Below are positions 1 to 8,673 of a stretch of DNA of 64,000 nt, piece by piece (position 1 is the stretch's first letter; every line of letters starts with the position of its first letter). This DNA comes from Mycolicibacterium neworleansense (GTDB lineage: Bacteria > Actinomycetota > Actinomycetes > Mycobacteriales > Mycobacteriaceae). Location: positions 2,046,001 to 2,110,000 of the forward strand of contig NZ_CWKH01000001.1 of NCBI RefSeq assembly GCF_001245615.1, written 5' to 3'. A model generated the notes under the pieces. The model worked only from the letters and a program-made list of their open reading frames with translations, was not told where the DNA came from and made no database searches. The position numbers and the translations under genes were made by a program.

Positions 1-29
1 CCTGGGGGCGCCGCCGCTCGGGCCCCAGG
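1..29. terminator. Hairpin at the window edge
   Basis: Arms at 1-7 and 23-29 are perfect complements (CCTGGGG/CCCCAGG) and may continue left of the window. It probably ends a gene lying outside. Positions 30-132 hold no gene that I can support. Confidence 0.35.
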
Positions 30-132
30 TGGGCGGCCCTCCCGCGGGCGGTTTCTACACTCATGAAGGAAAATGCTACACCGATGAATAATCACACGCC
101 AGAGGCGTTCACCTGGGATTTTGCGTTTCTTT

Positions 133-178
133 GTCACGCTGGAGTGGCTGCCATCTCCCAGCGCCACTCCAGCGTGAC
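133..178 (-). terminator. Hairpin terminator of the lactate monooxygenase gene
   Basis: A perfect 16-bp inverted repeat (arms 133-148 and 163-178, 14-nt loop) starts 7 nt past the stop codon of the minus-strand oxidase gene. No U-tract follows on either strand, which fits the U-less intrinsic terminators common in mycobacteria. Confidence 0.65.
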
Positions 179-185
179 GAGACGG

Positions 186-1346
186 TCAGTCGACCCGGTG
201 CAGTGCCTCAGGCGTGAGATCGGCCAGTGTCGGATACCCGTCGACTCCCATGATCAGATCGGTCTCGGCGAGCAGCGACCGCAGCACATGCACGATTCCG
301 TCGGCCCCACCCAGCGCCAGCCCGTAGGCATACGGCCGGCCGACGCCGACCGCGGTGGCCCCCAGCGCCAGCGCCTTGACGATGTCGGCGCCGTTGCGGA
401 TCCCAGAGTCGAACAACACGGGCAGCCCGTCGGCGGCCTCCACCACACCGGGCAGGCAGTCGATCGCGGGCAGGCCGCCGTTGGCTTGGCGCCCACCATG
501 ATTGGAGCAGTAGATGCCATCGACGCCACCGTCCTTGGCCCGGCGGACGTCATCGGGGTGGCAGATCCCCTTGAGGATCAGCGGCAGCTTGGTCAGTGAC
601 CGCAGCCACGGTAGGTCGTCCCAGGTGAGCGGATTGCCGAACAGGCTGACCCAGCGCAGAACGGTGGCCTGCGGGTTCTCCTCGGGCGGCTGTTGCAGGC
701 CGGCCCGGAACACCGGGTCGCTGGTGTAGTTGGCCAGGCACTTGCCGCGCAGCTGCGGGAAGTTCGAGGTGGCCAGATCCCGGGGACGCCAGCCCGGCAC
801 CCAGGTGTCGAGCGTGACGACGATGCCCTTGAACCCGGCCTTCTCGGCGCGTTGCACCAGGCTGGCCGCCAGATCCCGGTCGGTCGGTGTGTACAGCTGG
901 AAAAAACCTGGGGTGTCACCGAATTCGGCGGCGACGTCTTCCAGCGGGTCCTCGGTCAGGGTGGACAGCACCATCGGCACCCCGGTACGCGCGGCGGCGC
1001 GGGCACCGGCCAGATCTCCGTGACCGTCCTGCCCGCAGATGCCGAGCACCCCGATCGGCGCCATGAACAACGGCGACGGCAGCTTGAGCCCGAACAGGTC
1101 GACGGAGAGGTCTCGGTCCCGGTGGGCGTTGAACATGCGCGGCATCAGACCCCATCGGTCGAATGCGGTGCGGTTGACCTGCTGGGTGCGTTCGTCGCCG
1201 GCTCCTCCGGCCACATAGGACCAGATCGAGGCCGGCATGGCGGCTTGGGCTTTGGCCTCCAGTCCCGCGTAGTCCATCGGCATGGTCGGCAGCACGCCGG
1301 ACAGCCCCTGCAGGTAGATCTCGAGTTGGTAATCGCCGTATGCCAT
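186..1346 (-). CDS. Lactate 2-monooxygenase-like FMN alpha-hydroxy-acid oxidase
   Basis: The protein has 386 residues and belongs to the FMN-dependent alpha-hydroxy-acid oxidising family (TIM barrel), which oxidises L-lactate or a related 2-hydroxy acid. The catalytic block N-H-G-G-R-Q lies near residue 283 and the flavin-phosphate segment ([19 protein letters not shown]) follows it. The segment MAPIGV places Gly99 where the M. smegmatis lactate 2-monooxygenase has its characteristic Gly99, whereas oxidases of the family carry Ala there. This favours the monooxygenase, which releases acetate and CO2. I chose the ATG whose complement is at 1344-1346; a longer frame to 1388 would add 14 atypical residues. 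The substrate is inferred from family resemblance. Confidence 0.85.
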   Translation of the reverse strand: MAYGDYQLEIYLQGLSGVLPTMPMDYAGLEAKAQAAMPASIWSYVAGGAGDERTQQVNRTAFDRWGLMPRMFNAHRDRDLSVDLFGLKLPSPLFMAPIGVLGICGQDGHGDLAGARAAARTGVPMVLSTLTEDPLEDVAAEFGDTPGFFQLYTPTDRDLAASLVQRAEKAGFKGIVVTLDTWVPGWRPRDLATSNFPQLRGKCLANYTSDPVFRAGLQQPPEENPQATVLRWVSLFGNPLTWDDLPWLRSLTKLPLILKGICHPDDVRRAKDGGVDGIYCSNHGGRQANGGLPAIDCLPGVVEAADGLPVLFDSGIRNGADIVKALALGATAVGVGRPYAYGLALGGADGIVHVLRSLLAETDLIMGVDGYPTLADLTPEALHRVD

Positions 1347-1394
1347 GACGGCTACCTTGCCATCCCGGAGCCGTCCGGGACCTCGCACCCGGTC

Positions 1395-2261
1395 TCAGCC
1401 GGCGGTGTCGGCCTCGGCTTTTGCCAACTCGGCCTTCCATTGCCGGAAAGTCTCCTCGGTACGCCCGCGACGCCAGTACCCCGAGATTGAGGCGGCCCAT
1501 TTCGCGGCGACGCCGCGTTCCTTACGGATGTAGGGACGCAGGTTGTGCATGACGGCCTGCGCCTCACCGTGGATGAACACCTGCACCTGACCCGGCAGCC
1601 AGGTAGCGTCCTTCACGGCGGCGATCAACGGCGCGTTGTCTCCGGAATGGTCGTCACCAACCAGGTCGGCGCGGCCACCCCGGTGGATCCAGTTGACCTC
1701 GACGCCGGCGGGGGCGGTGAGTTGGACTTCGTCATGCGAGTCGGCCACCTCGATGAAAACTTTGCCGATCGCGTCGGCGGGCAAGGCCTCCAGGGCGGCA
1801 CCGATGGCCGGCAGCGCCGATTCGTCACCGGCCAGCAGGTGCCAGTCGGCGGCCGGGTCGGGGTTGTAGGCACCACTGGGCCCCATCAGGTAGGCAGGTT
1901 GGCCCGGTACCGCCGACGCGGCCCAGGGTGCGGCCACACCCTGCTCACCGTGCACGACGAAGTCGATGGTGATCTCGCCACGCTCCGTGTCGAACTTGCG
2001 CACCGTGTAAGTACGCACAGTCGGTCGTTGTTCGGCGGGCAACTCCTGAAAGCTGTCCAGTGTCAAGGGTTTCGGGAGCGCCGACACATCCACATTCGCC
2101 GGAACGACGACGAGTTTGACATAGGCATCGCTGAAGTCGTTGGGCGAGAACGTGTCGAAGCCCGTGCCCTCGCCCGATCCGCCCAGCACCAACCGGACGA
2201 TGTGGTCGGTCAACTGCTCGCGATGCACCACCTGAAAGGTGTGCACGGGTCGTCCTGCCAT
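1395..2261 (-). CDS. Siderophore-interacting FAD protein (ViuB/SIP family)
   Basis: The 288-residue protein matches the SIP family of flavin ferric-siderophore reductases. The FAD-binding R-T-Y-T motif is at residues 83-86, a central NAD(P)H region follows, and the C-terminus has the family's S-G-Y-W-R block. It sits next to dprA in the same relative place as Rv2895c (viuB) of M. tuberculosis, apart from the intervening hydratase operon. Expected role: cytosolic reduction of ferric siderophore to release iron. It lies 48 nt upstream of the lactate monooxygenase start and may share its transcript. The upstream region contains only half of an IdeR-like site, so iron control cannot be shown here. 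Confidence 0.88.
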   Translation of the reverse strand: MAGRPVHTFQVVHREQLTDHIVRLVLGGSGEGTGFDTFSPNDFSDAYVKLVVVPANVDVSALPKPLTLDSFQELPAEQRPTVRTYTVRKFDTERGEITIDFVVHGEQGVAAPWAASAVPGQPAYLMGPSGAYNPDPAADWHLLAGDESALPAIGAALEALPADAIGKVFIEVADSHDEVQLTAPAGVEVNWIHRGGRADLVGDDHSGDNAPLIAAVKDATWLPGQVQVFIHGEAQAVMHNLRPYIRKERGVAAKWAASISGYWRRGRTEETFRQWKAELAKAEADTAG

Positions 2262-2350
2262 GGTGCGCCTCCAAGATCATCTGCCGCTCGTTTGTTAGCC
2301 GACCTCATCGACTATACGGAGACCACCGGCCGGCCTGGGTGCTACGTGAA

Positions 2351-2722
2351 TCAGGCTTCGAGCCTCCTTCGCACCGCAGCCAGCCGCTCCTGCAGCTCGG
2401 TTTCGGTGATCACGCCCCGAGCCACCAGCGAATGCGCGAGGGCGACGAGCTGGTTCTCGGGATACGGCAGGTCGGCATATACGGTGGCCGACAGTTGGTC
2501 TTCCTCGTCGCGTCGTTGTTTGAAGTCGGGAACCCCGGTGCCGCAGGCAGCGCGGTCGAGCGCGTCACAGAAACCGTCGAGGCTGGTCTTCCACGGCGGG
2601 ACCAGGTTTTCGACGCCGTACTTGGCCGCCATCAGCGGCCAGACCTGATTGCGTTCCACGATCCGGGCGAGTGTCGGGATCGGGTCATCCCCGAGTGGCG
2701 TCGGATCATGCGATGCGTTCAC
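2351..2722 (-). CDS. Nitrile hydratase/thiocyanate hydrolase activator-like protein
   Basis: This 123-residue protein resembles the N-terminal helical domain of nitrile hydratase beta subunits (the PENQLVALAHSLVARG segment and C-terminal helix). Small beta-N-like proteins such as P14K/NhlE/P15K act as metallochaperones that load cobalt or support cysteine oxidation in the alpha subunit. It is the third gene after beta and alpha, the usual position of an activator, and follows alpha by only 9 nt. It could instead be a third structural subunit, as in thiocyanate hydrolase or toyocamycin nitrile hydratase. Sequence alone does not separate these options. Confidence 0.6.
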   Translation of the reverse strand: MNASHDPTPLGDDPIPTLARIVERNQVWPLMAAKYGVENLVPPWKTSLDGFCDALDRAACGTGVPDFKQRRDEEDQLSATVYADLPYPENQLVALAHSLVARGVITETELQERLAAVRRRLEA

Positions 2723-2731
2723 CGGTCCCCC

Positions 2732-3442
2732 TTATTCGCCGGCGGGGTGCGTCGCGGGCCGGGTGTCGGTGATGACGTTGGTGGTCACCCCGGCCCTGGG
2801 CAGTGCGACGCCGATGAGGCAGTCGCGGGTGATGATCTCGGTCAGCTGATCCTCGGTCCAGCCGTCGGTGCCCTCGGGACGCATCGGCATCACCATGAAC
2901 CGATGCTTCTGGTTCGAATCCTGGACGCGCACGTCGACGGTGTCGGGCAGATACAGCCCGAATTCGGCGAGCACCTGCCGGGGCCAACGCACCAGCCGGC
3001 GCCGGTAGTTCGGGGTCCGGTACCACTCGGGCGAGTTGCCGAGAATCGGGCGTGGGTAACACGAGCAGAGCGCGCAGACGATCACATGGTGCACGGTCGG
3101 GGTGTCTTCGAGAATCTGAAATGCGGTGAAGTCGCTGGGGGTGCCGAATCCGGTGGGCTCCAGCCAGTCGACGCCGACCTCCTTGCTGGCCGTCATCGGC
3201 TCCGCGGCGGCCAGCTGTTTGAAGTCGGGGTCCAGCCAGGCCCGGGCGACCAGCCGGGCGGCGGGGGTCGGACCGATCTGCTCGGCGAACTCGGTGAAGA
3301 GTCGATGCTCCTCGGCGGTGAAAATCCCTTTCTCGATACACAGTTCGCGTAGGGCGATCTCCAGTACCTCGAAGTCGGTGATCTCGTCGACCATCGGTTT
3401 GACGGTGCGCTCGTGATCGTGATCATGGTCGTGCTCTGCCAT
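2732..3442 (-). CDS. Nitrile hydratase-type alpha (thiocyanate hydrolase gamma-like) subunit, variant metal site
   Basis: The 236-residue protein is the metal-bearing subunit of the nitrile hydratase/thiocyanate hydrolase family, which hydrates C-N triple bonds. The metal claw is Cys123-Ala-Leu-Cys126-Ser127-Cys128. In the family, cobalt enzymes have Thr and iron enzymes Ser at the second position, so Ala124 is unusual. The following Y-P-R replaces the usual P-W. The remaining hallmarks are present: L-G-N-S-P-E-W-Y-R, the P-R-x-V-L-A-E-F-G block and a C-terminal RDCLIGVALP segment. The N-terminus is histidine-rich (H-D-H-D-H-D-H), a likely metal-binding tail. It lies between the beta and activator genes. 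Substrate is unknown. Confidence 0.82.
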   Translation of the reverse strand: MAEHDHDHDHERTVKPMVDEITDFEVLEIALRELCIEKGIFTAEEHRLFTEFAEQIGPTPAARLVARAWLDPDFKQLAAAEPMTASKEVGVDWLEPTGFGTPSDFTAFQILEDTPTVHHVIVCALCSCYPRPILGNSPEWYRTPNYRRRLVRWPRQVLAEFGLYLPDTVDVRVQDSNQKHRFMVMPMRPEGTDGWTEDQLTEIITRDCLIGVALPRAGVTTNVITDTRPATHPAGE

Positions 3443-3481
3443 GGTGCGCCCTTCGTCTCAGAGCCTGATAGGCGGTAGAGG

Positions 3482-4321
3482 TCAGCCGGCTGCCTGCAGC
3501 CAGTGCTCGGGAATCTCGGTTCTCAACGTGTCGGTGGCCGTTCCGGTGTAGCCGTCCCACAACTGCGCCATGGTGAAGCTGACGACGTAGAACCATTCGG
3601 GTGTGGCATCGGTCCGGTCCCAGGTCTCGTCCTCTGCTGCCGGGCTTTCGTATGCCACCGCGGCGATCTCACCGCGCGCACCGCGGACGTATTCGGGGGT
3701 GCGGGTGTAGAACAGCACCGGCAGCTCACGCACCAGCACCGAATCCCCCACCTTGAACTTCGGCTCCCCGGCCCGGCCGGCATACACCTGTGGGTCGCCT
3801 TTGCCCTTGGCGTGCACGATGTGGCTGTTGCGCTTGACGTCCGAACCGTCGCCTTGGCACTTCGGCCTGGCCTCAAGGCGCTTACCGGCCAGTCCGCCGG
3901 CGTAGCGCTCCTGAACTTCGGCCATCCGTTCGGACAGTTCGGTCAAGCCGATGTGATGCTTCTCCACGAGGACCCGCGCGACCGACAGGAGCCACCGGCC
4001 GTAGTACGGGAAGCCCAGATAGACCGCGCGCCCGACGTCGACGTTACCCATCCGGCGCCGTTCCTCCGACAGCCAAATACCCCGCCAGGCAAGGACTTCG
4101 CAGATGACATACGTCATGTGCTCCCAGTACTCATAGTCCTTGTTCTCGTACTTCATCGGGGCGTCCGGCTCCCCGCCGACATCGTGCACCGGTTTCATGT
4201 AGGCGGTGAAGCGGTCATGGTCGAGCAGGTCCGGCGTCGGCGCGTCGGGCAGTTCCGTATATGCCGACTTGAGGCGAGCGACCAATGCCAACTGGGCGGC
4301 GCGGTCAGCGGCTGTGCTCAT
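3482..4321 (-). CDS. Nitrile hydratase-type beta subunit
   Basis: The 279-residue protein contains both halves of a nitrile hydratase beta subunit. The N-terminal half has the V-H-D-V-G-G motif near residue 45 and the helical Y-Y-G-R-W-L block. The C-terminal SH3-like barrel has F-K-V-G-D-S-V, T-R-T-P-E-Y-V-R-G and a late L-W-D-G segment. Thiocyanate hydrolase splits these halves into two genes, so the fused form favours a nitrile hydratase layout. It is the promoter-proximal gene of the operon, with alpha 39 nt downstream. A strong GGGGAGGG ribosome-binding site precedes the ATG. Confidence 0.8.
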   Translation of the reverse strand: MSTAADRAAQLALVARLKSAYTELPDAPTPDLLDHDRFTAYMKPVHDVGGEPDAPMKYENKDYEYWEHMTYVICEVLAWRGIWLSEERRRMGNVDVGRAVYLGFPYYGRWLLSVARVLVEKHHIGLTELSERMAEVQERYAGGLAGKRLEARPKCQGDGSDVKRNSHIVHAKGKGDPQVYAGRAGEPKFKVGDSVLVRELPVLFYTRTPEYVRGARGEIAAVAYESPAAEDETWDRTDATPEWFYVVSFTMAQLWDGYTGTATDTLRTEIPEHWLQAAG

Positions 4322-4344
4322 GTCGAACCCTCCCCCTACCCCGA

Positions 4345-4364
4345 CGCACCGCCGTTACGGTGCG
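4345..4364. promoter_or_regulatory. Inverted repeat in the nitrile hydratase operon leader
   Basis: CGCACCG (4345-4351) and CGGTGCG (4358-4364) form a perfect 7-bp palindrome with a 6-nt spacer, 23 nt upstream of the beta-subunit start. It could be an operator or a leader hairpin; nothing identifies a regulator. The rest of the 151-nt gap to dprA (4365-4472) holds no gene. Confidence 0.35.
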
Positions 4365-4472
4365 ACAGCGCGCCTGGGTCGTGAGCTCACTCGATGGAGG
4401 CAAATTAACACCGGGTCGGCACGCCCGGCAGCAGATCGGCGCCAATCCCGCCGACCTTGACGCCGGGGACAT

Positions 4473-5615
4473 TTATGCGGACCGGGCCCGGCGCCGGCGC
4501 ACGATGCGCCAGCATCCGTCGACGCTCTCCACCAGTCCGGCGAGTTCCAGCATCGTCAGCGGCCCCAGGACCTGATGCGGCGGCAGCGCAGCGAGCATCG
4601 AGATCTCGTCCACGGTGTGGGCACCGCGCGCGGGCAACGCGTCGTACACCTGTTTCTCGGCCGGCGCGAGCTCGTCGAGCAGCGCAGTCGGATGAGGCTG
4701 CTCGGGCGCCAGTTCACCTATCTGGCCGACGAGTTCGACGACCTGCTCGGCCCGGCCGACCAGATGCGCGCCGTTCTGAAGGAGTGCGTGACAGCCGGCC
4801 GAGGCCGCCGAGGTCACCGGACCCGGCACCGCGCACACCGAGCGCCCCATCGCCTTGGCCCATGACGCGGTGCTGGCCGCCCCGCTGCGCAACCCGGCCT
4901 CCACCACCACCGTTGCCCCGGAGAGGGCGGCCACCAACCGGTTACGGGTGAGGAAACGTAGCCGGCCCGGCGGCGTTCCCGGCGGGTACTCGCTGACCAG
5001 CACGCAGTCCTGGCGAATCCGGTGGAACAGAGTGCTGTGACCCGCGGGGTACGGATTGTCGATGCCGCCGGCCACGATCGCGACCGTCACGCCCTCGCAT
5101 GCCAGCGCGGCGCGATGCGCCGCCCCGTCGATACCGTAGGCACCGCCGGAAACCACCGCCACCTCGCGTTCGACCAATCCGGCGGCCAGTTCGGCAGCCA
5201 CGTGCTCGCCGTAGGCAGTGGCCGCACGGGTGCCCACGATCGCCGCGGCACGGTCGGTCGCTTCGTCAAGGCGTACGGGCCCGGCGGCCCACAACACCAG
5301 CGGAGGATGACCATTCGGGCGGTTGAGTTCCTTGTCGCCGCGCAGCGCCCGAAATCGCAGCAGCGGCCATTCCTCGTCATCGGGGGTGATCAGCCGCCCG
5401 CCCATCCTGTCCAGGACATCCAGGTCATCTGCCGCACAATCGAATTCCCGACGCGCCTCGACCCGGACCAGCAACTCGTCCTCGACCTGACCGGCCTTGA
5501 CCCGTCCGGCCGCCTCGACCGGACCCACCTGCGTGACCAACGCGGTCAACTGCGGGCACGGCGGCTCGGCCACCCGCGACAGATACGCCCAGGCCCGGCG
5601 CAACTCGTCAGTCAT
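4473..5615 (-). CDS. dprA: DNA-processing protein DprA
   Basis: The 380-residue protein has the DprA/Smf Rossmann core: A-I-V-G-T-R-A near residue 127, V-V-S-G-G-A-Y-G-I-D-G-A-A-H about 30 residues later, and the R-F-L-T-R-N-R-L block. The C-terminal winged-helix (DprA DML1-like) domain is present. DprA loads RecA onto incoming single-stranded DNA during transformation, although its role in mycobacteria is not settled. It overlaps the upstream comM-like gene by 4 nt, indicating translational coupling, and corresponds to Rv2896c. Confidence 0.93.
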   Translation of the reverse strand: MTDELRRAWAYLSRVAEPPCPQLTALVTQVGPVEAAGRVKAGQVEDELLVRVEARREFDCAADDLDVLDRMGGRLITPDDEEWPLLRFRALRGDKELNRPNGHPPLVLWAAGPVRLDEATDRAAAIVGTRAATAYGEHVAAELAAGLVEREVAVVSGGAYGIDGAAHRAALACEGVTVAIVAGGIDNPYPAGHSTLFHRIRQDCVLVSEYPPGTPPGRLRFLTRNRLVAALSGATVVVEAGLRSGAASTASWAKAMGRSVCAVPGPVTSAASAGCHALLQNGAHLVGRAEQVVELVGQIGELAPEQPHPTALLDELAPAEKQVYDALPARGAHTVDEISMLAALPPHQVLGPLTMLELAGLVESVDGCWRIVRRRRARSA

Positions 5616-7123
5616 GGCATATCCCCGGCCTGCCGGAAGCTCAACGCCGCGGCGACGTCCTCTTGGGCGGGCATGGTCCGCCCGGCCAGATCAGCCAAAG
5701 TCCAGGCGACCTTCAAACACCGGTCGGCACCGCGCATGCTGATCACCCCACGGTCGAGCACGGATCGCAACGGCTCCATCGCTGCTTTCGGCAGCCGGAA
5801 TTCACGCCGCAGCAGCGGGCCGCTGACCTCGGCGTTGGTCCCGATCCCATACGGTTTCCACCGTTCCCGGGCGGCGAGGCGCGCGGCGGCGACGCGCTCA
5901 CGCACCACAGCGCTGGACTCGCCCGACTGCGGCATGAACGCCCCCGCGGTGACCGGGTAGAGCTCTACCCGCAGGTCGACGCGGTCCACCAGTGGCCCCG
6001 ACAGCTTGCTGCGATACCGCAGTTTGGCTTGGGCCGAACACACGCAGTCGGCCGAATTGGGCGGTGCGCACGGGCACGGGTTGGCCGCCAGCACAAGTTG
6101 GAAACGGGCCGGGTAGGTCGCCACCCCGTCACGGCGCGCCAACCGAATCTCACCGTCCTCCAGAGGAGTTCGCAACGCTTCCAGGGCACTTGAGCCCAAC
6201 TCGGCGAACTCGTCGAGAAACAGCACGCCGCGGTGGGCTCGGCTTACCGCTCCCGGCCGGGCGAATCCGCTGCCGCCGCCGACCAGGGCCGCAACGCTGG
6301 AGGTGTGGTGCGGTGCCACGAACGGCGGCCGGGTGATCAGCGGTGTGGCCCCCGCCAACAACCCCGCCACGGAATGAACGGCCGTCACCTCAAGCGACTC
6401 GACGGGTGACAGCGGCGGCAACAGCCCGGGAAGCCGTTGCGCCAACATGGTTTTCCCGATCCCGGGCGGACCGGTGAGCATCAGGTGATGGGCACCGGCC
6501 GCCGCCACCTCGACGGCGTAGCGTGCCTTGGCCTGCCCGACCACGTCGGCGAGGTCCGCGATCGGCTCCGGTGCGCAGCCCGGCGCCGCGACCCTGGCCT
6601 GCAGGATTCCCTTTCCGTCGAGCCAGGCCTGTAGCTGCCGAAGCGTCCGTACCCCGCACACCTCGATACCGTCGACCAGGCTGGCCTCGGCCAAATTGTC
6701 TTCGGGTACCACCACCCTGGGCCAGCCCTCCTGCTTGGCGGCCAGGACCGCAGGCAGCACACCGTGGACCGGACGGACGCGGCCGTCGAGCGCAAGTTCG
6801 CCGAGCAGCACCGACTTCTCCAGCCGCGCCCAGGCCGTCTTGGTGTGCGCCGAGAGCACGGCAGCTGCCAAGGCCAAGTCGTAGACCGAACCGACCTTGC
6901 GCAAGGTGGCCGGTGACAACGCCAATGTCAGGCGCGACATCGGCCACGTGTTGCCGCAGTTGGTGATCGCGGCCCGCACCCGGTCCCGAGACTCCTGCAA
7001 CGCGGTGTCGGGCAGCCCCACCAAGTTCACGCTGGGCAGCCCCGAGGTGATGTCCGCCTCGATCTCCACGATCACGCCGTCGATCCCACGCACGGCAACC
7101 GAATAGGCTCTGCCCAAACCCAT
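5612..7123 (-). CDS. YifB/ComM-type magnesium chelatase-like AAA+ ATPase
   Basis: The 503-residue protein has the N-terminal Lon-protease-like S5 fold domain of the family (G-L-P-S-V-N-L-V-G-L-P-D). A magnesium-chelatase-type AAA+ core follows with Walker A G-P-P-G-I-G-K-T near residue 217, Walker B L-F-L-D-E-F-A-E, and a CxCxxP-type cysteine cluster (N-P-C-P-C...C-V-C). ComM is a hexameric branch-migration helicase that aids integration during natural transformation in other bacteria. It sits between yraN (1-nt gap) and dprA (4-nt overlap), the same order as Rv2898c-Rv2896c. Confidence 0.92.
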   Translation of the reverse strand: MGLGRAYSVAVRGIDGVIVEIEADITSGLPSVNLVGLPDTALQESRDRVRAAITNCGNTWPMSRLTLALSPATLRKVGSVYDLALAAAVLSAHTKTAWARLEKSVLLGELALDGRVRPVHGVLPAVLAAKQEGWPRVVVPEDNLAEASLVDGIEVCGVRTLRQLQAWLDGKGILQARVAAPGCAPEPIADLADVVGQAKARYAVEVAAAGAHHLMLTGPPGIGKTMLAQRLPGLLPPLSPVESLEVTAVHSVAGLLAGATPLITRPPFVAPHHTSSVAALVGGGSGFARPGAVSRAHRGVLFLDEFAELGSSALEALRTPLEDGEIRLARRDGVATYPARFQLVLAANPCPCAPPNSADCVCSAQAKLRYRSKLSGPLVDRVDLRVELYPVTAGAFMPQSGESSAVVRERVAAARLAARERWKPYGIGTNAEVSGPLLRREFRLPKAAMEPLRSVLDRGVISMRGADRCLKVAWTLADLAGRTMPAQEDVAAALSFRQAGDMP

Positions 7124-7124
7124 T

Positions 7125-7493
7125 TCAACCCACCCCCTTGAGATGTGCCAGCTCCGGTTCGCGGCGACGTCCGATGCGCACCCCGATCACGTCGATGCGC
7201 AGCGCGGCGTACCGGGCCTCCTGCTCGGCCAGCCACAGCGCCGCCAGCCGACGGATGCGGCGCACCTTCTGGACCGTGACCGCTTCGGCGAGCCCACCGA
7301 AACCGTCCCCGGTGCGGGTCTTCACCTCGACGAACACCACTGTGTTCGTGGCGACCTCCTCGGCGATCACATCCAGTTCGCCGTAACGACAGCGCCAGTT
7401 GCGCGTCAGCATGTGCAATCCCTGGGCCGCCAGATGCTCGACGGCCAGCTGTTCACCCAGTGCGCCGATCTCGGCCCGTGTCAGAGAACTCAT
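7125..7493 (-). CDS. YraN family (UPF0102) endonuclease-like protein
   Basis: The 122-residue protein has the conserved UPF0102 core: G-E-x-L-A-V-E-H-L at the start, R-N-W-R-C-R-Y-G-E-L-D-V-I and V-F-V-E-V-K-T-R. The E...D...E-x-K pattern is that of the PD-(D/E)xK nuclease fold, but its function is not established. I chose the internal ATG (complement 7491-7493), which gives the family's usual length; the frame extends upstream to 7565. It is the first gene of the yraN-comM-dprA operon and matches Rv2898c. Confidence 0.85.
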   Translation of the reverse strand: MSSLTRAEIGALGEQLAVEHLAAQGLHMLTRNWRCRYGELDVIAEEVATNTVVFVEVKTRTGDGFGGLAEAVTVQKVRRIRRLAALWLAEQEARYAALRIDVIGVRIGRRREPELAHLKGVG

Positions 7494-7611
7494 GTCCACA
7501 CCGTGCGGACACGGTCCGACAGCCTCGGCTCCGTCAGGCTCGGTTATCCCCAGCGTCGCTTTCATCCACAGGCAGTGGATCGTTGCAGCTCTCTCGGCGA
7601 GCCCACCCCGG

Positions 7612-7617
7612 TAGTGT
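7612..7617 (+). promoter_or_regulatory. Probable -10 box (TAGTGT) of the iron transporter operon
   Basis: TAGTGT fits the mycobacterial TANNNT -10 pattern. The implied transcription start is near 7624, inside the IdeR-like palindrome, as expected for iron-dependent repression. No clear -35 is visible at standard spacing. Confidence 0.45.
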
Positions 7618-7619
7618 TC

Positions 7620-7638
7620 TTAGGTGATGCTCAGCTAA
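7620..7638. promoter_or_regulatory. IdeR/DtxR-type iron box
   Basis: TTAGGTGATGCTCAGCTAA matches the IdeR consensus TWAGGTWAGSCTWACCTWA at 15 of 19 positions. Its 8-bp arms are complementary with a single mismatch. It ends 18 nt before the start of the ferric-binding protein gene, so iron-replete IdeR would block this promoter. Confidence 0.75.
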
Positions 7639-7656
7639 CGCCGAAAGGGTCACTCG

Positions 7657-8673
7657 ATGCGCACACGTTGGAGCCGCCGGGTTGCTGTAGTTCTGTCTGC
7701 CGTCGCTGTCGCGACCGGCATGGTCGCCTGCTCCGGTTCGGAGTCTGACGAGCTGCTGATCTACAACGCCCAGCACGAGTCGCTCACCAAGGAGTGGATC
7801 GACGCGTTCACCAAGGAGACCGGCATCAAGGTCACCTACCGGCAGGGCGGTGACACCGAGCTGGGCAATCAGCTGGTGGCCGAGGGCGCCGCCTCCCCGG
7901 CCGACGTGTTCCTCACCGAGAACTCCCCGGCGATGGCGGCAGTCGAGCGCGCCGGACTGTTCGCCGACGTCCAACAGCAGACCCTCGATCAGGTCCCGGC
8001 CCAGTTCCGGCCGTCATCGGGCAAGTGGACCGGCGTGGCGGCACGCTCGACGGTATTCGTCTACAACAAGGCCAAGTTGCCCGCCGAGCAGCTGCCCCGC
8101 TCGATCATGGATCTCCAGCAGCCGCAATGGAAGGGGCGTTGGGGTGCCCCGCCGGCCAAGGCGGATTTCCAGGCGATCGTGGCGGCCATGCTGGAGCTGA
8201 CCGGTGAGCAGGCCACCGCCCAGTGGCTGGCCGGTTTGAAGGCCAATGCCGTTGTGCTCCAAGACAACATCGCCACTTTGCGCGCCGTCAACGACGGCCA
8301 GGTGGACGGTGGAATCATCTACCACTACTACTGGTTCCGCGATCAGTCCAAGACCAAGGAGATCAGCGGCAACACCGCCTTGCATTACTTCAAGAACGAA
8401 GATCCCGGCGCGTTCGTCAGCATTTCCGGCGGCGGCGTCCTGAAATCGAGCAAGAAGCAGGACCAGGCCCAGCAGTTCGTCCGGTTCATCACCGGTAAGG
8501 CCGGCCAGGAGGTGCTGCAGAAAGGCACGTCGTTCGAATACCCGGTCGCCAGCGGCATCGCCGCCAACCCGGCCCTGCCGCCGTTGGACACGCTACAGGC
8601 GCCCGCGGTCAACCCCTCCAATCTCGATGCCGCCAAGGTCACCGATCTGATGACGAAAGCCGGCTTGCTGTAA
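7657..8673 (+). CDS. Ferric iron ABC transporter substrate-binding lipoprotein
   Basis: The 338-residue protein belongs to the FbpA/AfuA/FutA ferric-binding family. It begins with a lipoprotein signal whose lipobox is V-A-C near residue 24. The mature part starts L-L-I-Y-N-A-Q-H-E, typical of the family. Tandem tyrosines in I-I-Y-H-Y-Y-W-F, near residue 227, match the Fe(III)-coordinating tyrosine pair. It is probably anchored outside the membrane and feeds iron to the permease encoded next. It opens a four-gene operon behind an IdeR-like box, with a GAAAGGG ribosome-binding site. Confidence 0.88.
   Translation: MRTRWSRRVAVVLSAVAVATGMVACSGSESDELLIYNAQHESLTKEWIDAFTKETGIKVTYRQGGDTELGNQLVAEGAASPADVFLTENSPAMAAVERAGLFADVQQQTLDQVPAQFRPSSGKWTGVAARSTVFVYNKAKLPAEQLPRSIMDLQQPQWKGRWGAPPAKADFQAIVAAMLELTGEQATAQWLAGLKANAVVLQDNIATLRAVNDGQVDGGIIYHYYWFRDQSKTKEISGNTALHYFKNEDPGAFVSISGGGVLKSSKKQDQAQQFVRFITGKAGQEVLQKGTSFEYPVASGIAANPALPPLDTLQAPAVNPSNLDAAKVTDLMTKAGLL

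Noticed and set aside
63..185. Short coding frame at the left edge
   Set aside because: It runs through the terminator hairpin and then antisense to the lactate monooxygenase gene, with no family resemblance.
2292..2310. IdeR-like sequence upstream of the siderophore-interacting protein
   Set aside because: Only the GGCTAAC half fits; about 11 of 19 positions match, which is not enough to call it.
1545..3352. Long plus-strand frames opposite the siderophore and nitrile hydratase genes
   Set aside because: No recognisable domains; the minus strand has family motifs throughout.
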